Below are positions 34,670 through 44,874 of a DNA stretch of 64,000 bases, piece by piece. Source of the DNA: Isoetes taiwanensis (taxonomy: Eukaryota; Streptophyta; Lycopodiopsida; Isoetales; Isoetaceae); NCBI GenBank assembly GCA_021234155.1, contig JAJEKV010000025.1, positions 19,149,558-19,213,557 on the forward strand, given 5' to 3'. The notes beneath the pieces were generated by a model. It did no database searches. It was not told the origin of the DNA and worked only from the letters and a program-made list of their open reading frames with translations. The position numbers and the translations under genes were made by a program. Positions within the stretch are counted from its first letter, which is position 1. Every line of letters starts with the position of its first letter.

Positions 34670-35085
34670 GCCCCTATGATCTAGCATGCCCCTAGGCTTA
34701 AGCATGCCCCTAGGCTCGAACCACCTTGGCTCAAACGTGCCACATGACTCAAACATGCCACATAGGCACAAACATGCCACCTAGGCCCAATGCCCCTAGG
34801 CTCAAACATGCCACTAGGGTCATAAAAATGCTCTTCCAGATGATGTATTTTTTTTAATGATGAAATATGATTTCAAGCATTTTTTGATGGTTGAAATGTT
34901 GTGCCCCTAGGCTCAAACATGCCCCTAGGCTAGCCACTTTGGCTCAAGCAGGACATGCTCAAACATGCCACATAGGCTCAAATGTGACATGTGGTCAAGC
35001 ATGCCCTAGACTCAAACATGACATGTGGCTGAAACATGCCACGCAGACATGTGGCTGAAACATGCCACGTAGACACGTGGCATAA
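34670..35085. repeat. degenerate ~20-bp minisatellite
   Basis: About a dozen and a half units of the type GGCTCAAACATGCC plus CCTA or ACATA, in two blocks separated by AT-rich DNA near 34,830-34,890. The unit drifts towards ATGTGGCTGAAACATGCCAC at the right end. Confidence 0.75.
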
Positions 35086-36739
35086 GAAACAGGGGTTAGA
35101 TTTCTTGATTTCTGGTTGGAATCTTTATTTCTTGTTTCGAAGTTTTGCTTGTTGGCCAAAAACTTTATGAATTTTGGAGTTTCCGCATGACGAAATCTCG
35201 CAAATACTCATTAGCTTTTATCCAAAATCTGGTCGAGTATGACATACAATGGCAAATTATATAGATGGAGGTACTGATGATTTCGAAGTGTGACCACTAG
35301 AGTCATAAAAATGCATGATTTATTTGTTTTAAGGATAAAATATGATCTTGAAATATAACCGAGTCTGAATGGAGTCATTGTTGATACTCCATGGAAAAAA
35401 AATCAGCATCATGGGATGGGGCATGGGAGAGTAGAGTCGTGGTCAATGGTGAAATTATTAAAAATAGGCATTGATATAATTGAATTGCATTCAATGGCCA
35501 AGATGAGCGGCTGAGATTGTGATCCAAGTCCTTGGATTCTATTGGCCCTAATTTAACGGCTTAGATTAAAAGCTAAAATTTGATCCTCGATTGTGCTTTT
35601 TTTGCCGCTTCTATCTCCCTTCTTTCCCGCTTTTTCTTTCCCGCTTTTGATCTCCAATTCCTTCACTTTTGATCTTCAGCTTTCTCTTCGTTTCCACAAA
35701 TTTCCCTTGTTCTTTTGCTTTTGATCCGGTTATGCGGCCCATGATCCCACAAAGGCTCTGCTTACAAATGGAGTTTGTGCTACTATTTTTCTGGAATCCG
35801 ACCACTATAGAAATATCCGAACCTCTCTCCTTATTCTTCCTTGTCCTTTGAGGTTTAAAATAGAAGAATCTCGATTTTCATACGAACGACAGCTTTTGCC
35901 GGAATATCTCTGCAAGGTTTAAACAGTGGGATTTGTTTCAAACTTGGTCGGAACTGCAAGATACAGATTTGTTCACTTCAGGCTTGGGCGAACCTGCAAG
36001 ACACAGCTTTGTCCACTATACTTTTACCGCAGTACCCCGATTGATTGTGCTATCTCTGTTTTGGTTCTACGGCTATGATTGAATCTATGTGAGAACGTTT
36101 GGTGTTTTATCCTTTGTATTTTTGTGAAGGACAGGAGAATCCATTGTGGATTTTATATGAAGGGCAGGAGATAACAGGGATGGAGGTTGCCCCTTGTTTC
36201 TTTTTTTTTTTTTTAATTCTGATTACAAGTTCTGGACCCAGTAAGCTTCTGGTTTTTACAGAAGGAGCATAGTGTTAGCAAAGGCAAAGCAAACTTCTTG
36301 TTATTTTTGCTTCAAGCCATGATGCCAAGTTCTCACTTGGCCCCCGCAAGGGGTTTCTTATCAAACCCAAAGAGTCCGAGGTTGCAAATCGATCAAATGC
36401 AAAGAAGAAGTTCCTTGCATCAAGTTTTTAAAAACTTCGTGATGACATCAATCAAATGTGCATCCGAAAGTATTTTTGTGGCACACAAAAGAACTCTGAA
36501 GGTAAATCACTGCAACCTTCCTGAAAATTCATGCATTAGGCTTCGATCAATGCTCTTCCCTGATAGCATAATAACACCTTTATTTATATGGTGCTTAAAA
36601 TAATAGCAGTTTTTATATTTTTGTAGCAAGTTTGTTCTTAAAATCATAAAATATACTCTCAATTAAAGGCTATAAAACAAGAATGTAAGAATCTATTAAA
36701 TATGGACACTATAAGTTGCATTTCAATCAAATGCTTTAA
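35086..36739. other. CACTA interior, non-coding
   Basis: A pyrimidine-rich stretch (35,590-35,700, with TTTCCCGC repeats) is the only distinct feature. No transposase motif is seen on either strand. Confidence 0.4.
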
Positions 36740-37580
36740 CCAAATTTAAACAACACACTTGCCTAAAAAAAAAAGAGAATCATATAAGGGCCAAAACAAC
36801 CTTAATAACATAAAACAATGTGCTAAACAATACAATGCTTTTTTAAATAATAAAGAGGAAGGCCATATGTGGTTTTCTCATTTCTTTGCAAAAACAACAC
36901 TAAAAACAACTGCTACTTTAAAAAACATGACGGTCGATGTTCTATTGACTATATAGTATATTGAGGAAAAACAACACCAAACCACAACTAATTTGTCAAA
37001 GACCACATGTAGGCCGTTTAAGTTTTATGAAAAACCACATGTCTACTTTTGAGGAAAACAACACTTGAAAACTATAGTTAGTTTTAAAAGCAACATACAA
37101 AAACTACACTTTTACTAAAAATTACATATAGTTTCTAGCAAAATCGGACAAAAAATCTATATCGTGGTTTTTTTAGCGTTGTTTTTCTTTGCAAAACAAC
37201 AATTAAAAACAACATGTGGATCTTCGGTTTTATTAAGAACCACATGTGGTTTTTAGCATTGTTTTTTTTGCAAAACAACAGTAAAAAACAACATGTGGAC
37301 CTTCAAGTTTTATTAAGAACCACATGTCTATTTTTTAGGAAAGCAACACTTGAAAACTACATCCACGTTTAAAAAACAACATGTAGAAACACATGTAATT
37401 CCTACGTGTAGATAATTTTGGCAAAAGTCTACGCGTAGACTTTTAAAAAAAAACTACATGTCTAAAAGTTTGGGTAAAAACTACATGTCATTTCTAGCAA
37501 ATCCGGACAAAAAACAACACGTAGTTTTTTGGTAGTGTTTTTTTGCGAAAAAGACACTGAAAAATAACATGTGGACCCAG
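36740..37580. repeat. right subterminal repeat zone of the CACTA element
   Basis: A/C-rich degenerate units such as AAACAACATGTGG, AAGAACCACATGT and AAAACTACATG repeat to the right end. They are the complement-type counterpart of the left zone, as expected for inverted subterminal binding sites. Confidence 0.7.
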
Positions 37581-37596
37581 TTTTGGGGTGGTAGTG

Positions 37597-37995
37597 TATG
37601 GCGCTTAGGCCGGCTGGTATGTTTCCTTGTAGCTTGTGCATCGAGGCTCTGCTTTCGATGATGTTTAGCTCATTAGAAAGCTTGTTTCGGGAGCTCTTTA
37701 ATGATATCAATTTTATTGTAATTCGTTATCAGGTTGGAGGTTGGATTAGGCCTGCCTGATTTTGGTCTCTTCCATAGAAATGAGAAAGACAGATACTGCT
37801 TCATCTATGGCAGTGGCAAAATGGCATGTGTCTACCGCCACCTTGGTGATAGGTGACCTTCCAGTTGTGCAAAAAGAGGTAAATCACTAAGTGGAAGGTT
37901 CTTTGCCTTCAAAGGTGGCTGCTCCAGTGTTCTTGACGAAAGGAATTTTCTTCCTTTGCAAGGCACTGCGAGTAAAGGAGCGGAAGTTAATGGGA
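37597..37995 (-). pseudogene. gene-like repeat, copy 3, remainder
   Basis: Resumes the match to copy 1 at TATGGCGCTTAGG. It continues into sequence absent from copies 1 and 2 (about 37,900-37,985). There the minus strand encodes FTRSALQRKKIPFVKNTG and ATFEGKEPS, a plausible extra upstream exon. Confidence 0.5.
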
Positions 37996-38550
37996 AATTG
38001 CATCAATCTAGTAAGCTCGACAGACTTTGGTTCAGCAGCAATTACCTCCAGATGATATATTTTACTAGTCTGATTGTCAGAATGTAGTTCAAACCTGGTT
38101 GAGATGGACCATCAAGCTTATATTAAGTGTGCTGAGGACTTGTCCTTCTATACATTGTTTGGCTATTTTACTGGTAGCTACTTAGATTTCTCACGATTTC
38201 GTATTTGGTTATCTCACCTTTCACGATGCCTTTAGCTTCCTCCTTTTCAATCCATCAAGTTCTAATTATGTTTGATAATAGTGATGCAGTGGACATGGAC
38301 TCTTTGATGTCCAGAGGGATTGATCTACTTGGTGGGGAAATATGATGTACAGATATTCTAGAATGGAACTCGCAAGAAACCAACAAATAGATAGGGTTCT
38401 CATTCATCTCAACAGATTTTCTACAATGGTGGGCAGTGGGTAGCCGCACACATGCGAACTACCCACGAAAAATAACGGGAAAATCCAATTATATCACTTG
38501 GACCCCAAAAATACAATGCTAATAGATGAGTGGTCTGATGTACCCGAAAG
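37996..38550. other. non-coding stretch
   Basis: Nothing supportable. ATTCTAGAATGGAACTCGC near 38,354-38,372 recurs at about 39,010 inside the LINE 5' region. Confidence 0.4.
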
Positions 38551-40240
38551 TTTATCACCGGATTAAAAAACCCGCCCTTTTCGGGTTTCGAGAAAAAACC
38601 CTAGTGATAAGCCTTCGCGGGGCTTAGACAAACGTAGGGGCATAGAAATCGCCCCCAAAAACCCCGCATGGAGAAGTCGAAACGAGATGCCGCCGCCAAC
38701 CTGCACACGCATCACCAACACAACAAACGAGACAACACAAACATACTAGAGAATAGCATCACCCGGTACCGGTGGAAAACATGATAAACAAAATTGTGTA
38801 CAAGACAATAAACAAAGAAGGGGGAGGGAGGGTTCAAAGAGAATAAGGTAATCAACAGAGAAGAGGAAGCTACCGATGAGACGGGATGCGTAAACGCCAC
38901 CAAATAGTGAACTCCCAACCAAAACGGGCATGCGCCGCCCGCGATGCATGCAAGACATGCATGCTCGCCCCATTCTAGAATGGCGATCCGATGTCTCGGA
39001 TCGATGCGATTCTAGAATGGAACTCGCAAGAAACCAACAAACCGCCTTACTACCGTAGAGAACTTCCTTACAAACTAGGATCGAGGACCTAAGGTCACAG
39101 GATCTAAGGCCAAAGGCCGGAAAAAGGATAGCATGAAAGAAACGCCAAATTGGCTAAACCAGCAGAAGAAGCCCTCCCCGCCTCGAAACAATTCAAAGAG
39201 AATAAGGTAATCACGAGAGAAGAGGAAGCCACCGATGAGACGGGATGCAAACGCTGCCCGAAATAGCGAACTCCCAACCAAAATGGGCATCGCCTACCAA
39301 GATGCATGCAAGACATGCATGCTCGTCCCATTCTAGAATGGCGATCCGATGTCTCGGATCGATGCGATTATTCGCCTGGCTTTACACCAGATATAGTTCA
39401 TGCATTAAAGATGCCTTGCTGGTTCTCGATACCTAATCTTCCTCCGGATCTAATGGCTCATCAATTCTTAGTGGCAATTGCAACTGGACTTAGAGCTTAT
39501 ATCTCACATTCTATCATGAATGGTCCAAGGATTTGCGTTTCTATGCCAGTGGACATGCCTTTACTGGATTGTATAGTGGTAAAGAGTGGACATTGGTATA
39601 AGTAAGATTTTGAATGGTCCAGAATTGGCTTGTTTGTTTCCTGATAAGAAGGCCTTTGCTAGCTTTCTTTGAGGCTCTTGTGCATCTCAAACATCTGTTC
39701 AACCTTCCCATTCTTCTCAGGTTCAAGATCCCATTGTTATTTCTTCATCTATCTATGATCAACCTTTGTCGACTTTGTATTCCTCGGCTATAGAAGATGC
39801 TCAACCTCCAGTTCTAGTGATGTTGCCCTTAGCACCATCATGCACTTATTGTTCCTTCTATTATTCAAGTTGATGCTTTTTCTTCGTGGCTCCCGGAGGT
39901 AGTTATGGTTAATGGTCCTAATCTTTAGTGCTCTAAAGAGCTATGGCAACAGGTCAATTGAAAGGAGCAGCTATGAAGAAGTCTATTATGTCATCTCATG
40001 AGTCGTACTATTTAGTGGTATGATAATATGATGTCCATTAATGATTACCTGGATGTGGCAGGACATGGTGATTGTGATCAGGCCATTAAACGCCTCAAGG
40101 TAGCACAAGAACTTTGATTATACATTGTGCATGGGTGATTTGGCTTAGTGGAATATTTCGTCCTCTAGGTTTTCAATCCCATGTCACAATCCTCTTGTAT
40201 GTATCTTGTTTTTTCTTGATAATAGATTGTCATCCTTAAA
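38551..40240 (+). pseudogene. internally deleted L1-like LINE
   Basis: A GC-rich leader (38,551-39,370) includes a ~185-bp block found twice (about 38,830-39,011 and 39,186-39,368), like tandem 5' UTR units of LINEs. Next, the plus-strand frame 39,380-39,600 reads FSIPNLPPDLMAHQFLVAIA and ICVSMPVDMPLLDCI. This fits the DUF4283-type domain of plant LINE ORF1, where (I/F)xLPxLP...R(I/V)CV is typical. The 3' end TAATAGATTGTCATCC plus an A tract (about 40,221-40,248) is L1-like. ORF2 is almost entirely missing. Confidence 0.6.
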
Positions 40241-40554
40241 AAAAAACAAGGTGTTGCGCAAGGGTTGCCCTCCAGTGCCCCGAGAGTGTGGCCGCAGATT
40301 TTTCGTTTTCTCAAGTTCAATAAAAGTTTTGTACAAATTTATTGAGCTCTAAAATTGGGAAATGTATGGTGAATTAGGACATAAGCAAATTCAATATTGA
40401 GATTGCACATACAAAAAATTGTGTAAATTATTTCTATTCAAGTTTCTTAATAGAAAACTTAAAAATAAGGATAATTTTCTAGATAAACTCTGTTAATATT
40501 CTCGAGCATTTATGAAAGGGGATATGAAATTCTATAGTAATATTCCTATTGTTG

Positions 40555-40690
40555 TGGTGGTCTAGTGGTAAGGCCTTGGAGTGGGGTGATCCCCACCAGG
40601 ATTCAAAACCCACTGGCTACCATCGGATGGGAGATGTGGGCGAGCGCAAGTCCCACCAACCATGCCTAATATTTATGAAAGGATTTGCTA
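40555..40690 (+). repeat. tRNA-derived SINE
   Basis: A-box TGGTCTAGTGGTA (40,558-40,570) and B-box GGATTCAAAACCC (40,599-40,611) are spaced as in pol III promoters. A short unrelated body follows. It is a SINE head rather than a tRNA gene, because the acceptor and anticodon stems do not pair. Confidence 0.6.
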
Positions 40691-41329
40691 GATAGAGTAT
40701 GGCCGTGAATGTATTGCATCTTCTAGATATGAATTAATATGAAAGGTATCTTCAATAATTTGTATTAAAAACTTGTGTCTAGCAATGTCGGGCATTATTC
40801 GTGGACATGTGAAATGCAATTATGGGCATTAGTCATGGCTTACATAACATTTAAGCAAATTGAACAGAGAAGAGAACAATGTAAACCAGTTTTGTAGCAT
40901 CACTGACAAACCTAATAGATAACCTTTAGTTTGTTTGGCATCATCATGTCTTGCATCATCTATGAAGGTATTTGAACGTACATTAACAGGGAACTTTATG
41001 AAGAAGTACCTCTAACTTTATGAAGTACCTAGTAGCTCTGAGTAGTTGATTGAAAGTTTCCCAAAAAGATGTGCTTTAGAAGAAAAACAAATGACTGCAA
41101 AACAATGAACTTGGTTAAAACAAGTCCAATCAACCACGCGCTATACGAAATCTATTGTTTAAATTTGGTTTTCCCGGCAAATGGAAAAATTTTTGGATTT
41201 TTTTTTTCAGGCCAGTTGCCTAAGGTTATAGGGAGTTTGGCAGCCGAAAAAATATTCTGATAACCCAAAAATATTCTGTAACGGGCACAGAATTTAGGCT
41301 AGGCATTTAGAGTGCAACGCTCTTGCAGT
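40691..41329. other. non-coding stretch with a shared repeat
   Basis: An ~85-bp segment at 41,150-41,235 (CTATTGTTTAAATTTGG ... CCTAAGGTTATAGGGAG) also occurs at 57,645-57,731, immediately left of the MITE there. Nothing else is visible. Confidence 0.45.
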
Positions 41330-42270
41330 ATTGAGAATTCTTTTTCTAGTCTTGGTAAGATTAGCTAAATCAGCTTGAGAGTTTGTGCGGCATCAACCTA
41401 TTGATTATGAAGTTGTAGATGTTGTCATGGGTGCCCCATAAAGATTCTCACGAACATGTCTCCATAGGGAACTATCATGATCAAGGTTGTTTTTTACTTT
41501 GGCACAAAGCTTTGCCGAACTTTGTTGGAAGTGATGAAATCGTGGTAGTGTTTGAAATTGAAGTGAACCTAAAATCTTTATTTTTGAGCCTTGGCCTAGT
41601 GGCAATTTTAGTAGATCATCTTTGATCTAAGTTGGCATGCTTCTCTATGATTCTCTTTTACAACTTTTTTTATGCATGTCCCTTATTCCTTTTTCTCATA
41701 TCTTGTCTTCTTATGTAAAAATTTATCTTATCTTATCTTTTATCTTTAGAATTGGTGTTCTGCCTGCTCAACCTTGCTTTAATTGATACCCAGCCTTTGG
41801 ATATCAACGTTAGATGGATTATAGCTTTGCCCTTTTATGTACATATCTTCTTTATTTCCCCTGTTATCTGTTCTTCCTACCCTTTGCCTTTTGCCAATAT
41901 CCTCACTTTTGCAATTTATACGCTTATCTTGTCTATCCTTTGTATTGCCTCATAATTTGATAATTATGTGGAATGACATGAGTTTATTGATGGTGATGCT
42001 ACTTGTATATTGGCACATGGTTTGGGCTGTGAGTTTATAAGGGAAGTCAATTGTTATGTTGAGAATTCTTATCCTAGACTTGGCAAGATCACCTCAATCA
42101 ACTTGAGAGTTTTGTGGACATCAAGTTGTTGATTATAAAAGTTGTAGATATTGTCACTGTGTTCAATGATGGATTGCTCCATAAGATTATCACGATTGCT
42201 CCATGGGAATTATCAAAAACATGGTGGTTTTTCCCTTGGCATGTAACTTTGTCTAGTTTTGTAGATCCAA
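41330..42270. repeat. direct repeat pair, ~220 bp each
   Basis: 41,330-41,560 and 42,057-42,270 share GAGAATTCTT, TTGGTAAGATTAGCT-type, AACTTGAGAGTTT and GTTGTAGATRTTGTCA motifs. They are about 75-80% alike by eye. The spacer shows no gene. Confidence 0.55.
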
Positions 42271-42286
42271 CCTCATTCATCCTTGT

Positions 42287-42460
42287 GCCAAGGTCACGGG
42301 TTCAACGCCTCGTTGTGAAAGTGGCCATGCAATGTAAAGTTGGTGGGGGAAGGACCCACTTCAGCAATGTAAAGTGGTGGAGGCAGGACCCATCCGGGGT
42401 GTGTTGTCTGATGTCACATGTCCGATGGGGCCGCTTTTGTAATGGCGTGACGTTAAAATC
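42287..42460 (+). repeat. SINE-like repeat ending in the TTC tract
   Basis: The B-box-like GGTCACGGGTTCAACGCC lies near 42,292-42,309. The body includes two short direct repeats of GCAATGTAAAGT. The 3' terminus TGGCGTGACGTTAAAATC is shared with 4,600-4,616 (inverted) and resembles the LINE end near 17,340. The TTC tract could be its own tail, with the Penelope-like element joined to it. Confidence 0.5.
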
Positions 42461-42531
42461 TCTTCTTCTTCTTCTTCTTCTTCTTCTTCTTCTTCTTCTT
42501 CTTCTTCTTCTTCTTCTTCTTCTTCTTCTTC
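42461..42531. repeat. (TTC)n tract at the left edge of the Penelope-like element
   Basis: About 71 bp of pure TTC (GAA on the coding strand of the element). It follows the left direct repeat in the direction of transcription. Confidence 0.9.
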
Positions 42532-44655
42532 ATATTTACATCTAGATTTACACTAAAGTTTGTATAAATACAAGAACCTAGTTCCATTCAAGATGTAAAC
42601 GGTGGCAAAATATCCATCCTGGCTTTTACCCCAGGCCATAGCAGCACTATATGTTAAGTCCATAATGTTTCTTGTGATTATAAGAATGCATGATCCTAGT
42701 TATTTGATCAGTATAATTTAAACTCAAATAATACATTTAATTCAGTATATCTATTTTGAAGAAATACTACACCATTAACCTTAATTCTAACCATAACCAG
42801 ACATCATGCACTAATCAAGTAATACTTTGTTTTTGGAGGTTCTCAATTTCAAGTATTCCTTTCATGTAACAGGAAAATGATACGTACAGAAAGAGTAATG
42901 ATTCTATATCAACATAAAGATCTACATTCTTCATGAGTATGCTAACTAAGATTTCGTTTTTTTTTGGTGATGCTCTAATTCTGAAAATATCTCTGCAAAA
43001 TTGACAGATCTCACCACAACGGTATATAGTTATAAGTTCTGTTCTATAAGGAACAGGAATTTAGAACTCAGACATATAAAGGTCTTCAACGTAACCTCCA
43101 TCATCAGCAATATGAATGTGACCAAATGAAATAAGGAGATGGTGACTTGGTTACCTGCACCCAAACAGACCAACATTAGCATCATAATGGTAATGAGGAA
43201 AGGAGTGACAGGTAAGCTTTAAGACACCATGGCTCTTCGCCCTTCACCTATCATGATCACAACTTGTAACCAGAGTTTAAAATTATTAGGCCACCTATTA
43301 CAATAGGTGTTATTTGTTAATAGCTCAAAGGCTTGCTACCCACAAAGAGGTTTAAGTACAAACATGGTGCGCACAAATTATATTATAAGCCATTTACCAT
43401 GATATTTGTTCCATCATAAGGATTCTTCATATCTTCAAACATTACCGAACTCAACTCAACAAAATCTAAATGTGGCCATCATGCTAACTAACAAAGGTTC
43501 CTAAGCGGAACTATTTCTTTGTGATATCTTCAACATATAAGAAAACCTTGTTAAGACAAATAAACAAATACAAACAACACTATATCTTTTAAGATATCAA
43601 TATAATTCCATTTACAGATTGGATTTTTACCTATCAGATGCATCAGAACTATCTATTTATTACTTAAAGCATAAATACGTTTTTTGTTTGACCTTTTACC
43701 CCTAATATTATCGAAAATCCACTTCATTACAACAGTTTTTTATTTTAACCTATTTCCTTTGTTGTAATTCGGAGGTCATACTATCATATTCTCATCGAAA
43801 ATTTTATAAATCTCATACCAGCAAGATACCTCTAAAGCCTGCTCTCTTGAACTTAAAGTCCACAAATAAAACATCAAGCCTAACCTGAAATGGAGCTCCA
43901 CGACCCGGCCGAGGTTAGGACGATTATAGTTGGTAGGTTTTCCGCCATAGCTAGACTTCTGTCCTTTGTTGTATGGAGCATTACCAGCCTTTTGTGCCTT
44001 GCTTTTCTTTCGAGGGTGCCGTTCATACACGCCCCTCGGCATCTCAGCGTTAATAGAGTTTCAGCAAAGAAGCAAGTTCCGGAAAATGGAAATGCATTTC
44101 GTAAGCACTCCATTTATACTCCAAGCAATATTTTCCCGCTTGCAATCCAATAGAATCCCACATTAACTTTCCATATCTTACCTTTTTTCTGCCACCATTG
44201 GGGAAAGGAGCCGTCGTTTACCACCGGTAGCCTCCATTCTTAAACATTACACCCCTAATAATTATCTTAATTACAAGCGCAGTACCCTATAGAACCTAGG
44301 AACTTAATGTATAATACAAAGCATACAAATGTTATAGAAAGATATTTTTTCAACTAGGCCATATGTGGCCACTTGAAAGATAGTTTACACGCATAATATG
44401 ATATGTCGTGCTTTATTATATTGGAGCTAGTAATAGTCTCACCGATTCCCATTACTATTAAGTCACCATTTACTATCTTATTTAAGGACCAATTACATCA
44501 AGTATTATCTTACGAATTAGGTATATACTCGGCACATATTGTTCTCAGAATTTTGATGACCTAATATACTCAATAACCAGCATTGTAGTCCTATTTAACA
44601 TCATGTATCATAATAATGTCTTTAGAACATAATCCTGTCATTATTATTCATTTGG
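42532..44655 (-). repeat. left (downstream) direct repeat L of the Penelope-like element
   Basis: About 2,124 bp, matching R from CATATTTACATC to TTATTCATTTGGTC. It includes its own copy of the basic exon-1 frame (44,042 downward, MPRGVYERHP). It differs from R by scattered substitutions and by many small changes at CAG/CTG sites. Confidence 0.9.
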
Positions 44656-44772
44656 TCTTCTTCTTCTTCTTCTTCTTCTTCTTCTTCTTCTTCTTCTTCT
44701 TCTTCTTCTTCTTCTTCTTCTTCTTCTTCTTCTTCTTCTTCTTCTTCTTCTTCTTCTTCTTCTTCTTCTTCT
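44656..44772. repeat. (TTC)n tract between RT and repeat L
   Basis: About 117 bp of pure TTC. Its position at the internal junction, mirroring the two outer tracts, suggests that it belongs to the element's 3' end. Confidence 0.92.
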
Positions 44773-44874
44773 CCCACTACCCTCCCTCAGGTAGTAGGGC
44801 TCGCTTTGTCATTGGAAGTAGGGTGTAGGACCCAACTTCCATGACGGAAGGGGCCCTACAACCCTACAACCATT

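Larger units (their letters stand above)
27167..37596. mobile_element. 10.4-kb CACTA (En/Spm-type) element with nested insertions
   Basis: The left end CACTACCACCCCAA (27,167-27,180) and the right end are inverted copies over about 27 bp with three mismatches. They are flanked by a 3-bp duplication TAT (27,164-27,166 and 37,597-37,599). Termini starting CACTA and 3-bp duplications define this superfamily. The target is copy 3 of the gene-like repeat; related copies 1 and 2 are unoccupied at the matching point. Both ends have ~0.8-0.95-kb subterminal repeat zones. The interior holds a mini-CACTA, copia and gypsy remains and a minisatellite. No TNP2-type transposase remains, so the element is non-autonomous. 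Confidence 0.85.

Noticed and set aside
34670-35085. CRISPR-like array
   Set aside because: Units are contiguous and degenerate without unique spacers, in a plant-type genome; it is a minisatellite.
40555-40625. tRNA gene
   Set aside because: A- and B-boxes are present, but acceptor and anticodon stems do not pair; a SINE head fits better. The same holds for 7,041-7,165 and 15,155-15,200.
42114-42545. 143-codon plus-strand open frame with a long Leu run
   Set aside because: The Leu run is the (TTC)n tract read in frame and the upstream part is SINE/repeat DNA; no start context or family.
43085-43125. Possible hammerhead ribozyme core (CTGATGA on the minus strand) in repeat L, as reported in some Penelope-like elements
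   Set aside because: No pairing stem II before a GAAA, and the core is not conserved at the matching position in repeat R (about 49,883).
44616-44828. 70-codon plus-strand open frame with a long Phe run
   Set aside because: A translation of the (TTC)n microsatellite only.
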